This document shows, piece by piece, positions 47,025 to 58,704 of a stretch of 64,000 bases of DNA (position 1 is its first letter; each line of letters opens with the position of its first letter). The position numbers and the translations under genes were made by a program. Source of the stretch: Odontocerum albicorne (lineage: Eukaryota > Arthropoda > Insecta > Trichoptera > Odontoceridae); the NCBI GenBank assembly GCA_949825065.1, contig OX463842.1, positions 32,024,582 through 32,088,581 of the forward strand. Direction: 5' to 3'. The notes beneath the pieces were generated by a model. The model was given only the letters and a program-made list of their open reading frames with translations, was not told the DNA's origin and searched no databases.

Positions 47025-48520
47025 AGAAGTGTAATATTTGTCTAGTAGTCTTGAGAGAGTGGTTGCCTCAAGGTTCCATCACGAATCCAATAATACATTC
47101 CCTCATGAGCAATTTGGATTTAGAACAAGACACAACACGGTCCAGCAACTTACCCGTGTCGTGGAAGACGTGTCGATGGGCTTCAATAGGAACAGAAGTA
47201 CTGGCATGGTACTGCTGGACCTCGAGAAGGCTTTTGATACTGTCTGGCACGATGGCCTTCTTCACAAACTTCTCCTCACTGGCATTCCACTCTATCTCGT
47301 GAAACTACTTCAATCCTACCTTTCCAATAGAAGTTTCACAGTCACCACTCATCATTCTACGTCATCCGCCAGGCCCATCCCTATGGGTGTCCCCCAAGGC
47401 AGTATACTTGGACCATGTCTATTTAATATTTACACACACGACATTCCTACTCCCCCAAACTGTAAACTCGCACTATTTGCTGACGATGCGGCATGCTACG
47501 CATCGTCACTCAAGGTGGATCGAGCTGGTCGCCGTCTTCAGATTGCTCTTGAGATCCTTGAGAAATACTACCAGGACTGGAGGCTCAAAATCAATGACGC
47601 CAAAACTGAGGCCATCATGTTCTCCCGAAAAATCAAGGAAAGAGTGCCGTCGATGCCCTTATTCATCGGTGGTTGCCTGGTTGAGTGGCAGGACGTGGTT
47701 AAATACCTCGGCCTGCACCTTGACCGGCGACTGACGTGGAAAACCCATTTGAATACCATCAGACAGAAGGGTCACAAGGGCATAGGGGCTATCAGTTCGA
47801 TATTTCATCGACGCAGCTTCCTTTCACCCAAAAATAAGCTCCTCCTCTATAAAACCCTTATTCGTCCTATCTTGACCTATGCTGCACCCGTTTGGGGTAG
47901 TGTGAGCAATACGGATCACCTGAAACTCCAGAGAGTGCAGAACAAGGCATTCAAGATATCTTTTAACACCCATCCCAGAACAAATCTTACCCGACTTCAC
48001 GCTGAACAGCGAGAAGAAACCCTACAACACCACATCCTCGCTTGGACCGTGAAGTTCTATAAAAGCCAACAAAATCACAGAAATCCCTTAGTCGCTGCCC
48101 TGGGGGCTTACGAGAGTAAATCCGACCTACCCTTCCGTTATAAGCACAAGCTCCCGAAGCATTATCTGTTGCCTGACTAGTCCACCTACAGTATTAGCTG
48201 GGACGACCAAGGTCTGAGTGAATGTGATGGAATACAAGTAGCCTGAACGAGTGGACTTGTTTTTGCTGAATAATAAGTGTAAAAATTGTTATCTAGTTAT
48301 AAGTAATATGTAGGTGTTAATTATTTCTAAGATCTCATATATTAAGATTGAATAAATAAAATAAAATGATATGTAGGAAAATAAGTTTAAATAAGTTCAT
48401 AAATTATAACATATAATTAAGATTAGTTAAGTAATAAATTTGTATATAGGTATAGCCTTGACAAATGTTTGTATAGTAATTTACTTGTTTAATAAAAAAA
48501 AAAAAAAAGAAGTCTAATAT
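47025..48520 (+). mobile_element. 5'-truncated Jockey-like LINE with target duplication
   Basis: Flanked by agaagtgtaatat (47025-47037) and agaagtctaatat (48508-48520), 12 of 13 identical, which I read as the target duplication. The insert begins in mid-ORF2, continues through a 300-bp AT-rich 3' UTR and ends in an A-run (about 48492-48508). This is ordinary target-primed reverse transcription with 5' truncation. Confidence 0.85.
47038..48180 (+). pseudogene. Jockey-like ORF2, reverse transcriptase 3' portion
   Basis: 380 codons open to a natural stop (VAALGAYESKSDLP...). Reverse-transcriptase motifs in order: EQFGFR near residue 24, LLDLEKAFDTVW with the first catalytic Asp at 61, MGVPQGSILGP at 116-126, LALFADDAA with catalytic Asp pair at 149-150, DWRLKINDAKTEAI, VKYLGLHLDRRLTWKTH, then ILTYAAPVWG. 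The start is the truncation point, not a real initiator; the endonuclease domain and the first RT motifs are missing. The frame is intact, so the insertion is comparatively young. Without its 5' half it cannot move by itself. Confidence 0.95.
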
Positions 48521-48566
48521 AAATAGTTTTACAGCCTTCAGTTTGGAAAAAGCTTAAGTGTTTAAA

Positions 48567-48735
48567 TTGTATTATATCACACTTTCGTTGTATAAGGTAC
48601 AAACTGACGAACTCATTGCCACGTGGAAATCTCTTCAAATTAACCGGAAAAAAGTCCTTAAGTGAAAGCAAGACTGGAATCCTATTAAAAAAACGGGGAT
48701 CGAACCCGCAACCCCCGGTTTGGAAGGTAGGTTAG
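48567..48735 (-). mobile_element. SINE family A copy beside the Jockey tail
   Basis: 'attgtattatatcacactttcg', 'gccacgtggaaatctcttc', 'aagactggaatcct', and B-box complement 'ggatcgaacccgcaacccc'. The A-box side is eroded. Confidence 0.85.
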
Positions 48736-49379
48736 ATGATTGTCTACGACTGGTAAAACTGCTTTTTTACAGATAAATATATAGATCAGAACAAGTTTGT
48801 ATTATATTATGTTATGTTCATATTTTCAACCACTTTTTGAAGAAAACTTGCTAAGGATAAAAGACAATGGGATTCTCGTTGCAAAAACTCAAATTTTATT
48901 TCTGAATATTTAACATCTGTCAAAGTCATTTATCAACTTTATGTCTCGTGTGTTAATCATTTTTCATATTTCAGAATTTAGGTAATTAAAATAAAACTTT
49001 TATAAATGGATTAAATATATCCTGAGACCTATCAGTTGCTTCAAAGGTGTAACCATTCATCTTCTTGTTTCGTCATCTCGTATCTCTGGAGCAAAGCTAA
49101 CACATTGAGTATTTTATTTCCCAGCCACCTGTTTTTAACAGATCAATGCACGACTACGAGTATGTGATTTTGAAACATGATATTCTGACTTTGTTACACT
49201 TTTTCTGCCATTTCTTTTATTTTAAATTTAGTGAACGTACAATGTTTTAGATTTTTTTATCTCTCATGACGTGCGTATAATTCTCATTTTACTGTGCGAA
49301 GATTTAATATTTATCCATGAAAGTATATTTTTAATATGTTACGTAAAACAATATAATACACAAGTATTTTTTATTCATT

Positions 49380-49450
49380 TAACACTTCATTGTATAACAA
49401 TCTAGCGGGTTTATTGTTATAGGGTAACGTTTCCAACGAATCAGATAAAA
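49380..49450 (-). mobile_element. SINE family A tail fragment
   Basis: 'aacacttcattgtataacaa', 'tctagcgggtttattgttat', 'ccaacgaatcagata' match the reverse-sense tail; nothing further. Confidence 0.55.
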
Positions 49451-49594
49451 GAAAACAAAGGAAATTTCATGGTCACAAAACCATTGAGATTATTTATTTG
49501 TAAAAAGTCATGAATAATATATATCACATATAACAAGAATAAAAGTGAAATATCATCTGAAGTATCTGAAATGTAACATTCAAAAGAACTGATT

Positions 49595-49690
49595 TTAAAT
49601 TAATACATTTTTTAATCGCTTTTTAAAAGATGCTAATGATGGAACGAGTCTATTATTTGTAGGTAACTGGTTCCAGAGTATATTTATATA
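49595..49690 (-). pseudogene. LINE pol C-terminus (short relic)
   Basis: The minus-strand frame ends ILWNQLPTNNRLVPSLASF then KKRLKNVLI-stop. This is the conserved WN-LP---R---SL-SFK+-LK--L- terminus of CR1/Jockey-type polyproteins. Only the last about 30 residues are identifiable. Confidence 0.6.
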
Positions 49691-49792
49691 TTCTTTAACA
49701 ATTTTAAATGCATATCCCAAACTGAAGTGTTTATCTGGAAAGTAAAAAGATTCGAAGATTATTAGAAGTTCATAAATTTCAATACACATTAG

Positions 49793-49850
49793 ATAGCAAT
49801 AAGTTCACCCAGTTTATGATCAATAAGACGAAAGTGTAATACAATGAACT
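49793..49850 (+). mobile_element. SINE family A 3' terminus
   Basis: 'agcaataagttcacccag' and 'gacgaaagtgtaatacaatg' only. Confidence 0.5.
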
Positions 49851-50779
49851 GTCCCTCCGATTTATTAACAACAGAATCTCCTGTATACCAACGTATCACG
49901 CATCATTCTATACATTATCTTTTGCGGTCCACTCGGCTCACCCATATTAACTTGTATAAAAATTCCGTCCTCATCCCGATTTTCGTTGATACTCGCATTT
50001 ATCTCTTATTACAATTTATTATTTTTTTCTTAAATATTATATAATTTTCATTTCCTAGGTATAAGACATGGATAGCGATGAATACCAATACTAAATATGG
50101 ATCAAAAGCTGATAAATCTAAAATATTTTTGACTTCCCTTTAAATGAATAGTTTATTAGTCCCGACTATAAGGCGAGGTTTTTATTTCAAAAATGAAAAT
50201 GGAAGTGTTTTTTTAGGATGCACATTTTTTATTCAAAAGACAAATTAAAACAACGGTACTCGCCTTATATTCCGTATTTACTATTCAAAAAAAGAGATTT
50301 AAAAATATGGGAGTCAATCTACAGTCAGGCCACTGCGGTATGTTTATTTTACTATGTCAATATTACACCAAATATATATGTGATATATTTTACGCCTGGA
50401 TTGACGGAAAATTGAAAGGCAAAAGACAGGGCAACACTGAAAAGGGGTCGAGACATAAGAAGGGTGCGTTTTATCTCTGGATAATGGATCTATGTGTCTG
50501 CTTTTATTGATAAAGGAAACGCGTGTCCTCTTAGAGAGATTAGACCTATTTACAACACCATTTAGGAGTTAGTACTTTTGACTTAGTATTTATAGCGCAA
50601 CAACTAATGAATTTTACATACAATATATATTTCTTTATCGTTTTAATTTATGATAATGTTAGCTTTATACGTAATATATTCATTGATTAAATTTAAAGTA
50701 ATTTTTTTACAACTGGTTAAATACGAAAAATAGCAGAACAATTTAATAAAAATAATTTGAAACATCCCACCTTTTTGCC

Positions 50780-50970
50780 GACCTTCGTAGCCTAATTGGT
50801 AAGATGCTCCGGGGTTGTGGGTCTGATGATTTTTGGCATTCTTTTATTTTCAAAAAGGGTTCCAGATTTATTTTCACTTACAACCTTTTGAACATCTTAA
50901 TAGTTAGTAGAGATTGTCATACGATAATAGGCCCACCAGGTTGTTTTGTATGCAACGAAATAGTGGTACT
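50780..50970 (+). mobile_element. SINE family A copy
   Basis: Head 'gaccttcgtagcctaattgg', shortened B-box region ('gttgtgggtctgatg'), tail 'agattgtcatacgataatag', 'cccaccaggttgttttgta'. The tail stem has changed on both arms (attgtc/gataat) yet can still pair. Confidence 0.8.
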
Positions 50971-53156
50971 AAACAAGAATACAATTTATATTTTTTATGA
51001 AAAATGAATAAGTTATATTGCATTCTGGTTGACATTGACTTTTTAATAATGCATGATCTAAAATGATAAATCCCATTGTAAAAAGTCTAAACATTTATAT
51101 TTTTTTTTCTTAAAATGCTTAATATTGTTAAATATATACCACGGAATTCTATAGAGAATGTTTGGAAAATACTTTTTTATTTATTAAAGAAATCTATTAT
51201 TAAAATATTTTCTTAAGGTTATATCCATAAGCAAATGTATTACTTAAGAACTATAGAACTAATTTAATTTCTATATTATGACTATAAGCCAACTTAATTT
51301 TTTTATTCCTACGTGTAATTTTTAAATGAAAATATCTTTTTTATTGTTTTTGAATACGAAAGAAATATTAATAAAAATATTTAGTAATATACTCGTATGA
51401 TATCAATTTTAATCTTTTAACAAATTTACTTACATAAATATGAATATGTCACGAAAAACTCCATCTGTATTATATAAAAAATGCGAGTTTAAATTGTTTT
51501 TCGGTTTTTGAAGGGATAAAAATCAACGGGTAAATAAATCTTACTATAAAGAAAAACTTATTTGTTCCTTAGGACATCACGATAAGTTTTTTAAATCTTA
51601 TCGACAAGTTGTTTTGTTTATTCCAACCCACGCCAAAGAGTTCCCTCCAGTCGCTTAAACTCGGGCGTTTTAAGGATAAAACTTGGATATATAATTAAAA
51701 TATTTAAGTCGTCGCAACATAAACAAAACAGCCGCTCACTTTACATTGGACTCGATGTTACTTTGTTTAAGAAAATATTTGCATCACTGCAAGAATCAAA
51801 AAGTGGTGTAAAGGGGTATACGAGTACCTACGAAGATGCTTTAATATTAAGTCTACAAATGAAAGTAAGTTATGTTGAAAATATATTACACAAGTAATAA
51901 CCCGTCAATAATGACGGAAGTAAATATTTTCAATATAATGCTGTTTTTGTCTTAATTCTATTTCATTTTGTCGTCGTGTTCCTGTTCACCATAATGTTTT
52001 GTAGAATTGTAAAAAATATTCGTTAATTAATCCAGATGAAAATGACAAAATGATACTATTAAGTAACTTAATGTATCTGAACACCGGGATTACACGTTCT
52101 AGATAAGACCTGTTAGATGTGAATGATAAGGCGATCTATTTTGCCTCCTGCCAGAAATAAGTGGCATCATTTAACAATTGCTGGAAATTTATTTTTTTAT
52201 AAACAACTATTCTATAAGCGTATTATTTATTCAACGAAAATTGAATATCTTCTTAAAATCATTAAGTGAACGAATTAAAACCGGAAAACCTATATTATCT
52301 TTACGTTGAGATATAATTTGCGAGCGACTCGACTGCGGAGTTATACAACTTTCAGTATTTTATCTGACCATGAATCCTCGTCCGTTTCGGTATTAGTTAT
52401 TGGAAGGGGAGGTGCTGTTTAACTGTTGAAACTATACAAATATTTATCCCGGAATCCAATCTCAGAAATGCGAGAAACTCAATAGAAGATAAGTTATTGG
52501 AGATCGCCCCCCCCTAAACCCTTTTGAATGTATTGTGGGTTCCGGCGACTTCTCTTGGTCAACTTCAGATTTAGTATTTTTGTATATCATTGAAAGTTGT
52601 CAGATCTTCATTCATAATATTTTTTTTAGAAACAGTTAAATTTGAGCTAAATTTGTTTATTTTTGGGATATTGGCTCCAAAATTATTTGAAGTACATGCA
52701 TAAAATGAAATTTATTGTATTCTAGATACGTTTCATTTTTAGACCATTTTACATCTGAATTTTAGGTTTTCTGTAGCTTACACAATGTTTATCATATTTT
52801 TATAGCGCTCTATCAAACAACAAAAAAATAGTGCTATATAAAGTTTTCGTTACGAAAGGCTACTGAAAATCGAACCCGTCGATTGACTTAGAACTTGAAT
52901 CTCCTTACCATCGGAATTTTGGGTTTGATTTATGAAGACTTTGTGTTTACTGAAGAACAACATCTTTCCCACAGTAAAAATATTAACGCACATGTATCTT
53001 CCATACATAAAATGGCAAACAATCATCCTCAGTCACGAAGAATAGCCTATCGTATCACATATTTTTGAAAAGATCGACCCAACATTTTTTCTACGATAAA
53101 GGCAAAAATATGAAAATGGGGACTAATATGCTAAATTCTTCTCATGAACGATAATG
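50971..53156. other. Non-coding stretch
   Basis: Mostly AT-rich. 52860-52985 contains B-box-like words on both strands, possibly SINE debris. No gene recognised. Confidence 0.4.
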
Positions 53157-53740
53157 ATTTCTTCTAAAACGTATTGAATACACTGAACAATGATCAAGTG
53201 TTGACCTCATTTCTTCTAAAAACGTATTGAATACACTGAAACAATGATCAAGTGTTGACCTCATTTCTTCTAAAAACGTATTGAATACACTGAACAATGA
53301 TCAAGTGTTGACCTCATTTCTTCTAAAAACGTATTGAATACACTGAACAATGATCAAGTGTTGACCTCATTTCTTCTAAAACGTATTGAATACACTGAAC
53401 AATGATCAAGTGTTGACCTCATTTCTTCTAAAAACGTATTGAATACACTGAACAATGATCAAGTGTTGACCTCATTTCTTCTAAAACGTATTGAATACAC
53501 TGAACAATGATCAAGTGTTTGACCTCATTTCTTCTAAAAACGTATTGAATACACTGAACAATGATCAAGTGTTGACCTCATTTCTTCTAAAACGTATTGA
53601 ATACACTGAACAATGATCAAGTGTTGACCTCATTTCTTCTAAAAACGTATTGAATACACTGAACAATGATCAAGTGTTGACCTCATTTTCTTCTAAAACG
53701 TATTGAATACACTGAACAATGATCAAGTGCTGACCTCATT
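53157..53740. repeat. Minisatellite, 11 units of 52-54 bp
   Basis: Units begin 'atttcttcta' at 53157, 53209, 53263, 53316, 53369, 53421, 53474, 53527, 53580, 53632 and 53685. Most length change is A-run slippage (aaaacg against aaaaacg). Units contain the palindrome TGATCA and are otherwise almost identical, indicating recent amplification. Confidence 0.97.
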
Positions 53741-54390
53741 TTCGAAGTGCATGTATAAATATTGCTTATTTGATTCATCGTCATTTATTTCCACGTCTCG
53801 ATTGACGTTTCAATAGGAAATAGAGTGAAGTCGTTATCGCTATCGCTATCGAGGACACTCTAAGAGCTATTAAAGCTAAATCCGCGACTGTTTTAGCTTC
53901 TCGGACGTTATCGCTTACGGACAGCTCCACATAACTGTATATTGGTTGTTGGTTTATATTCACGGAGGTGATTCTGTAATGGTGTATCAATAAATTATAT
54001 TATATATATATATATTAATATTGATTGCCAGTGCTTCGCTAAGGGTTCGACCTACCACGAAGATTGTGGTGTACTCTGAATCAACTTAGGACGTGGCCAG
54101 TGCACACGCTTTTAGGTGCATTACCCCCCACGCTGTGCTACTCCCCTCGAATGACACAGATATTTTTTTCCGCCTAGTATTTGGGGGTATAAGGATACCT
54201 ATGATTTCTTTCGAAATATATCTATCATGTCTATTATTTCGAAAAAAAAACATGTCAGTGTGCTCCGATCGTTTCACTTCGGTGTACCATCGAACCAGTA
54301 TAGGTGTGTGGTTGGTGAGTTTGCTGGTGTGCAAACGGGCTCACTTAAAAAAACTTCACAACTTTGCGTTTTAACTGAATATACATTGTA
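53741..54390. other. Mixed non-coding stretch, (TA)n at 53996-54015
   Basis: Less AT-rich than average with a gctatc triplet repeat near 53835 and 'aataaa' before the TA tract. It could include a solo LTR, but no paired copy or TG...CA boundary is found. Confidence 0.35.
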
Positions 54391-54558
54391 ATGGCGAGTG
54401 GATCCTCGACTACGAGGCCCAGTAACGACAACGACGCACACGCCTTGCAAAGGTCTGGTTTTATTCATTCCCTGTTATGCTCATGTGAAAATGATCCAGA
54501 CTGCCGGTCGTATTGTGGAGGAGAGTCCCAATATATTAATGTTTGCGAGGGACTGTAG
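54391..54558 (+). other. Small Cys-containing ORF, 55 aa, unassigned
   Basis: ATG at 54391 opens a frame reading MASGSSTTRPSNDND..., then LLCSCENDPDCRSYCGG and ...NVCEGL-stop, with Cys at residues 30, 32, 38, 42 and 52 and a hydrophilic start. No signal peptide. The composition is more protein-like than nearby frames, and the following 150 bp stay moderately GC-rich up to an 'aaagtgagt' donor-like site at about 54706. It may be the first part of a decayed gene or transposon; no family recognised. Confidence 0.2.
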
Positions 54559-54907
54559 GAGATCCATCGGGTTACTCCTAAAGTCGTATCATGGGACAGG
54601 AAATCCCAATATCCGACTGTGAGAGAGAAACCATACGAGAGAATAATTGTCAAAAAATATCGGTCCATGCATAACTCGAAAATCATATCACACAAGAAAA
54701 AAAAAGTGAGTCTTAAATTATTTTTTACGATATTCGAAATCTTACACCGATTTCGACGTCAGCAAACTTAGAAAAAACCATCCTTTAAATCGAACTAACT
54801 GGGAGAATCGGTTGAGGAAAACATCATAATATAGTCATGATTTATCCCCTCCGTTGGTAATAGAATGCATACAAACTGCGAGGCATTTAAAAAATAATAA
54901 TATTAAT

Positions 54908-55075
54908 GAAAAACACTATTTATATAGCACCGTTTTACTAAAAGTTGACTGACTGCGGCCATTGGAATAAGTACTTATACATATATTTCGATAAACATAT
55001 TTCATAAGAAAAACCGCAGAAAAAAACGAAACTACTAATAAATCTTTATAAATGCGGCTTTAGGTGTAGTGTATT
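54908..55075. repeat. Dispersed repeat family D, diverged
   Basis: 'ttatatagcaccgttttac' and 'aagaaaaaccgcagaaaa' are in family order (compare 26010 and 26205). Confidence 0.45.
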
Positions 55076-55323
55076 GTTCATATATTGTATCATTTAAATA
55101 ATGATAAGACCTCCCAAACAGAGTTTTTTTCAATGGAGATGTTAATAGTAAGTAATAGATCTCATTTTATTAGTGGCATTAAAAAAGTGGACTTGTATAA
55201 AACTCCGATGATTTTCAACTAAATAGAAAAGTATTTTAATAATTCTGGTTTAAAACTCACGTAAACATATCTATACATCATTTGTGAGGAAAAAAATACA
55301 GTTTTCTTGTAACATGAATTTTA

Positions 55324-55523
55324 NNNNNNNNNNNNNNNNNNNNNNNNNNNNNNNNNNNNNNNNNNNNNNNNNNNNNNNNNNNNNNNNNNNNNNNNNNNNN
55401 NNNNNNNNNNNNNNNNNNNNNNNNNNNNNNNNNNNNNNNNNNNNNNNNNNNNNNNNNNNNNNNNNNNNNNNNNNNNNNNNNNNNNNNNNNNNNNNNNNNN
55501 NNNNNNNNNNNNNNNNNNNNNNN
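55324..55523. other. Assembly gap, 200 N
   Basis: Exactly 200 N placeholder; sequence on each side is AT-rich. Confidence 0.99.
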
Positions 55524-55984
55524 TGATGGAACAAAACAACAACGATCCTATGGTCTTGTTCGTAGAATGTTTGTAGTTTGTTAAGGGCTCGTACTATTTA
55601 TTCTAATCAAATAACCCGTGAGTGCTTTTATTATTGCAAGACATCAATTTAAGCAAATATAATCCTCAAAAGATAATTGTGTCGATTTTCATGATTTCAT
55701 TAGAAGAACGCTTGTATTTTGATATCTGTGCTGTTTTTTTTTATTCCAATCAAATTACTCGCGAGTGCTTTATTTTTTTAAGACATCACTGTTTGAGACA
55801 GTTTGAGCAAATATAATCCTCATAAGAAATTTATGTCGATCTCCATAGTTAAGTTGATATACTCGTAATGTATTTTGTTCTCAGCGCTTGTTTTACTTTA
55901 TTACAATCAAATAAATTGTGATTGTTTTCATTATTGTAAGACATCATTTAAAGTAAATATAATCCAAATGAGATACTTATATAG

Positions 55985-56060
55985 ATCTCCATGGTTTTGT
56001 TGGTAAAGTCTTGTCTTTCAGTTCGAAGATTTCAAGCTCCTTGGAAGAAACTCTCATGCC
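55985..56060 (+). mobile_element. SINE family A head fragment
   Basis: 'atctccatggttttgttggtaaagtcttg' A-box region with a decayed B-box ('gatttcaagctcc'); no tail. Confidence 0.4.
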
Positions 56061-56559
56061 ATGGATCTGTATGCCATGGATCTATAATATATTTAAATTC
56101 AAAAGTTATTTGACGAGTGTTTTGAAGGAGAAACATTTTCAAAATTTTACGATATTTACGACATTTTCTAAAATATATTTTTAAAGGTGCATTAGTCCAG
56201 TTCTGTAAACACTCCTAGGCACTGTACATGAATAGAAAGTGGTAATACCATAGATTTTGAGATCATTGATGAGCAGTAAAAGAGAAACTTGAGACTTGTA
56301 AAGCAGATAAGAAGATAATATAAAAAAAAAGTTATAAAAAAGAAAAATAAAAATAAGATTCTAACATTTATTTAGATCATTTTATACTCTGAAGGTTTTT
56401 TTGTGGGATTGTGAAGAATTTAAAATCATACAAAATAGTGAGGACCTGCGTGCATCTATACGGAGGACTCCCTTCGGCCCGATTAACTACTCTGGCCTTG
56501 AAGCAGCCAGGGGTAGTTTTACAGCTTTCTTCGAGCATTATAATTTATTTAATATATAC

Positions 56560-56735
56560 ATACCATCGAGCCGTTTTCCTGTTTGGGCTGGAAGAGAGGA
56601 CATGCCCCCTGATTTTACTATCTTGACACTCATGTTTCGCGTCTTACAGATTCATGCATCTTCTAATACAGCTCCTACGTATTTTAAATTTCTTGCATTT
56701 CCTTCTTTAAAAATGTCATTTACTTGACATTACCA
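56560..56735 (-). pseudogene. LINE reverse-transcriptase fragment
   Basis: The minus strand reads FKEGNARNLKYVGAVLEDA then VKIVKSGG, the LKYLG--(I/L)-EDG block that follows the RT palm in RTE-like elements. The 108-codon plus-strand frame over the same interval is its shadow. Confidence 0.45.
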
Positions 56736-58260
56736 TATTTTCCATGATCTTCCACCCTTCTACTTATATTTGCACTGTGTATTTGTTTTGCTAGTATTTC
56801 TTTATTAATTCGTTTTACAGGTTTATATCATCTCAGAGTCCTCATCATCATCTAACTTAAAACATCAGTGCTAAGCCATATTCATCCCTAATAACTTCAT
56901 TCTGTATTCCGTCATACATTTTTACAGCTCCTTTCAGTTTTTTTCAACATCCACGTTTCACTATCATTTATCAAAGTTGTTGTATTGAGTTGACTTAAAC
57001 GAAAGCAGACGTTTCGAAAGCGTTTCAACCTTCATCTTCAGGCGATGACAAAAAACGTTAATGAATATCTATATACTCGTAAATAATACTTTGTATTCAA
57101 AAGGAAGAATATTATAATATGGATTTTATTATTTTGTATATATTCCAGATGCTTTTTTCAGGGGCTTTTAGTTAAATTATATCACCCTTGAATTATTATT
57201 AAGAAATAATTTTTTTTTTCAATTTATCAAAGGTTTCGGCTTTGACTTTGTGGTATTTTAAATTAGAATATTTAACACGAAATAACTTTCTTATACCACT
57301 ATAAATTAATCCCCGCTTCGAGTGTTTCAATCTCCTATCACGAGGCTCTCTTTTGGCATTCCGTCTGTGATTGAAGGTAGAAACACGTCTAGTAGGAATT
57401 CATGTTAGTAAAATACAATAAAAAAGTTGTTCACTGCGAAATAATCTTATTTTGATATTCCCAATTGTGTCTTTTTCCTGTTTATAATATTTGTTTAATT
57501 TTTATTGCATACGGGAGCAAAGTAAATCTGACGCATTGAAATATTGTTATCCTTGGTATCGGAAGTTTGAGCTCTTGGAACCTTGCCATCTGTCAAGACA
57601 ATATGGTTGCTGAAGTGCAACACCTTACACATGCATAAGCGTCTTTCATCCACAGGATGGCTGATAATCATACGCGAACACGAGGGATAGACTATGTATT
57701 GCATACATAATTCCCGATATAGCGATACAAACTTGTATTTAATTATTCAAGAAACGTATGTTACATTACGCCAAAGCATGATTATTTACACCTGAAAATA
57801 AATAAAAATATGTATGTGCATTAGCATTAATTAGCATTTAAGTATAATGAAGACACCTCATAAATCAAATCCAATGTTCCGCAAAATGATACGTGGTGTG
57901 ATGGAATAAAAAATATTCTTCCACTACAAACACGTTTTAATAGTCCATTAAAATAAATGGAATACAACAAAAAAATAATTATTTCATTTTATCCAACAAC
58001 TTTTCGACTATAAAAACCATAAGTTGTTACCGAACAACTATTCTATTTCCATTGCCTAGTTGATAAGAAATTACAATTTTATTTCGTACAACAGCATTTC
58101 GACTAACGAAATCGATAGTTTTTAATAAAAAAAAAGTCAAAAACACTGACACCAGTTCTTCTTTGACCGACCAACTACTGGCATGGCTTATTTTCCGGGA
58201 TTCATGGTTTGATATTAATTGGTACAGTCTTTTTTTTTAAGAAAGGGTTATATATAATTT
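56736..58260. other. Non-coding stretch
   Basis: A 'cgtttcgaaagcg...catcttcagg' motif near 57010-57045 is common in arthropod retroelement 3' regions, but no element boundary is visible. Nothing else recognised. Confidence 0.4.
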
Positions 58261-58704
58261 TCACGCAATGACTATTACGTATCTTTCAGTTTCATAAGAA
58301 AATATTGCATCTTGACAATAAAATGGGCAGAACGTTCTTCTCGAGGAGTAAAATGAAGTTATAAAATTAATATACACAGATGCTTTTTTTTTAATGACTT
58401 GGAATAACAAAAAAAAAGAAAAAGTTAGATAAACAGATGGGCGTGAGAAACAATTAAGGCAGGGAGCAATTTTTAAAGCATTTATGATAAGAAAAAAAGG
58501 AAACGAAGATTTATCCTTTTTATCTATCCATGATCGCATATCTAGGATAAATTGATGGAACTGTTTAAAAATAATCCTTGTACATGTAAGGTAATCGGCA
58601 AAAAACCTGTAGTGTTTTTTTGTAGCACTCGAGGGTGGTGGCAAATTCATGAACGGAGATTTTAGCAAAAAACATTTGTAACTAAGCCAGTAATAAGCAA
58701 ACAC
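58261..58704 (-). other. Long uncharacterised ORF, 147 codons
   Basis: Open on the minus strand from 58704 to 58261. It is Phe-, Lys- and Ser-rich with segments coded by A/T homopolymers (FFLLFQVIKKK), which argues for chance or a relic rather than a gene. A middle part (KQFHQFILDMRSWIDKKDK) looks protein-like. No domain recognised. Confidence 0.15.

Noticed and set aside
53157..53740. CRISPR-like array
   Set aside because: Units are contiguous and identical with no unique spacers; this is a minisatellite in animal DNA.
53750..54030. Solo LTR
   Set aside because: AATAAA and a promoter-like composition are present, but there is no TG...CA border, target duplication or second copy.
55271..55542. 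Open frames across 55324-55523
   Set aside because: They consist almost entirely of N.
56401..56727. 108-codon plus-strand ORF as a gene
   Set aside because: No domain, and the opposite strand reads as an RTE-like LINE block; treated as a shadow.
57005..57050. Penelope-like element end
   Set aside because: Only short cgaaacg / catcttcagg words; no reverse transcriptase or GIY-YIG coding nearby.
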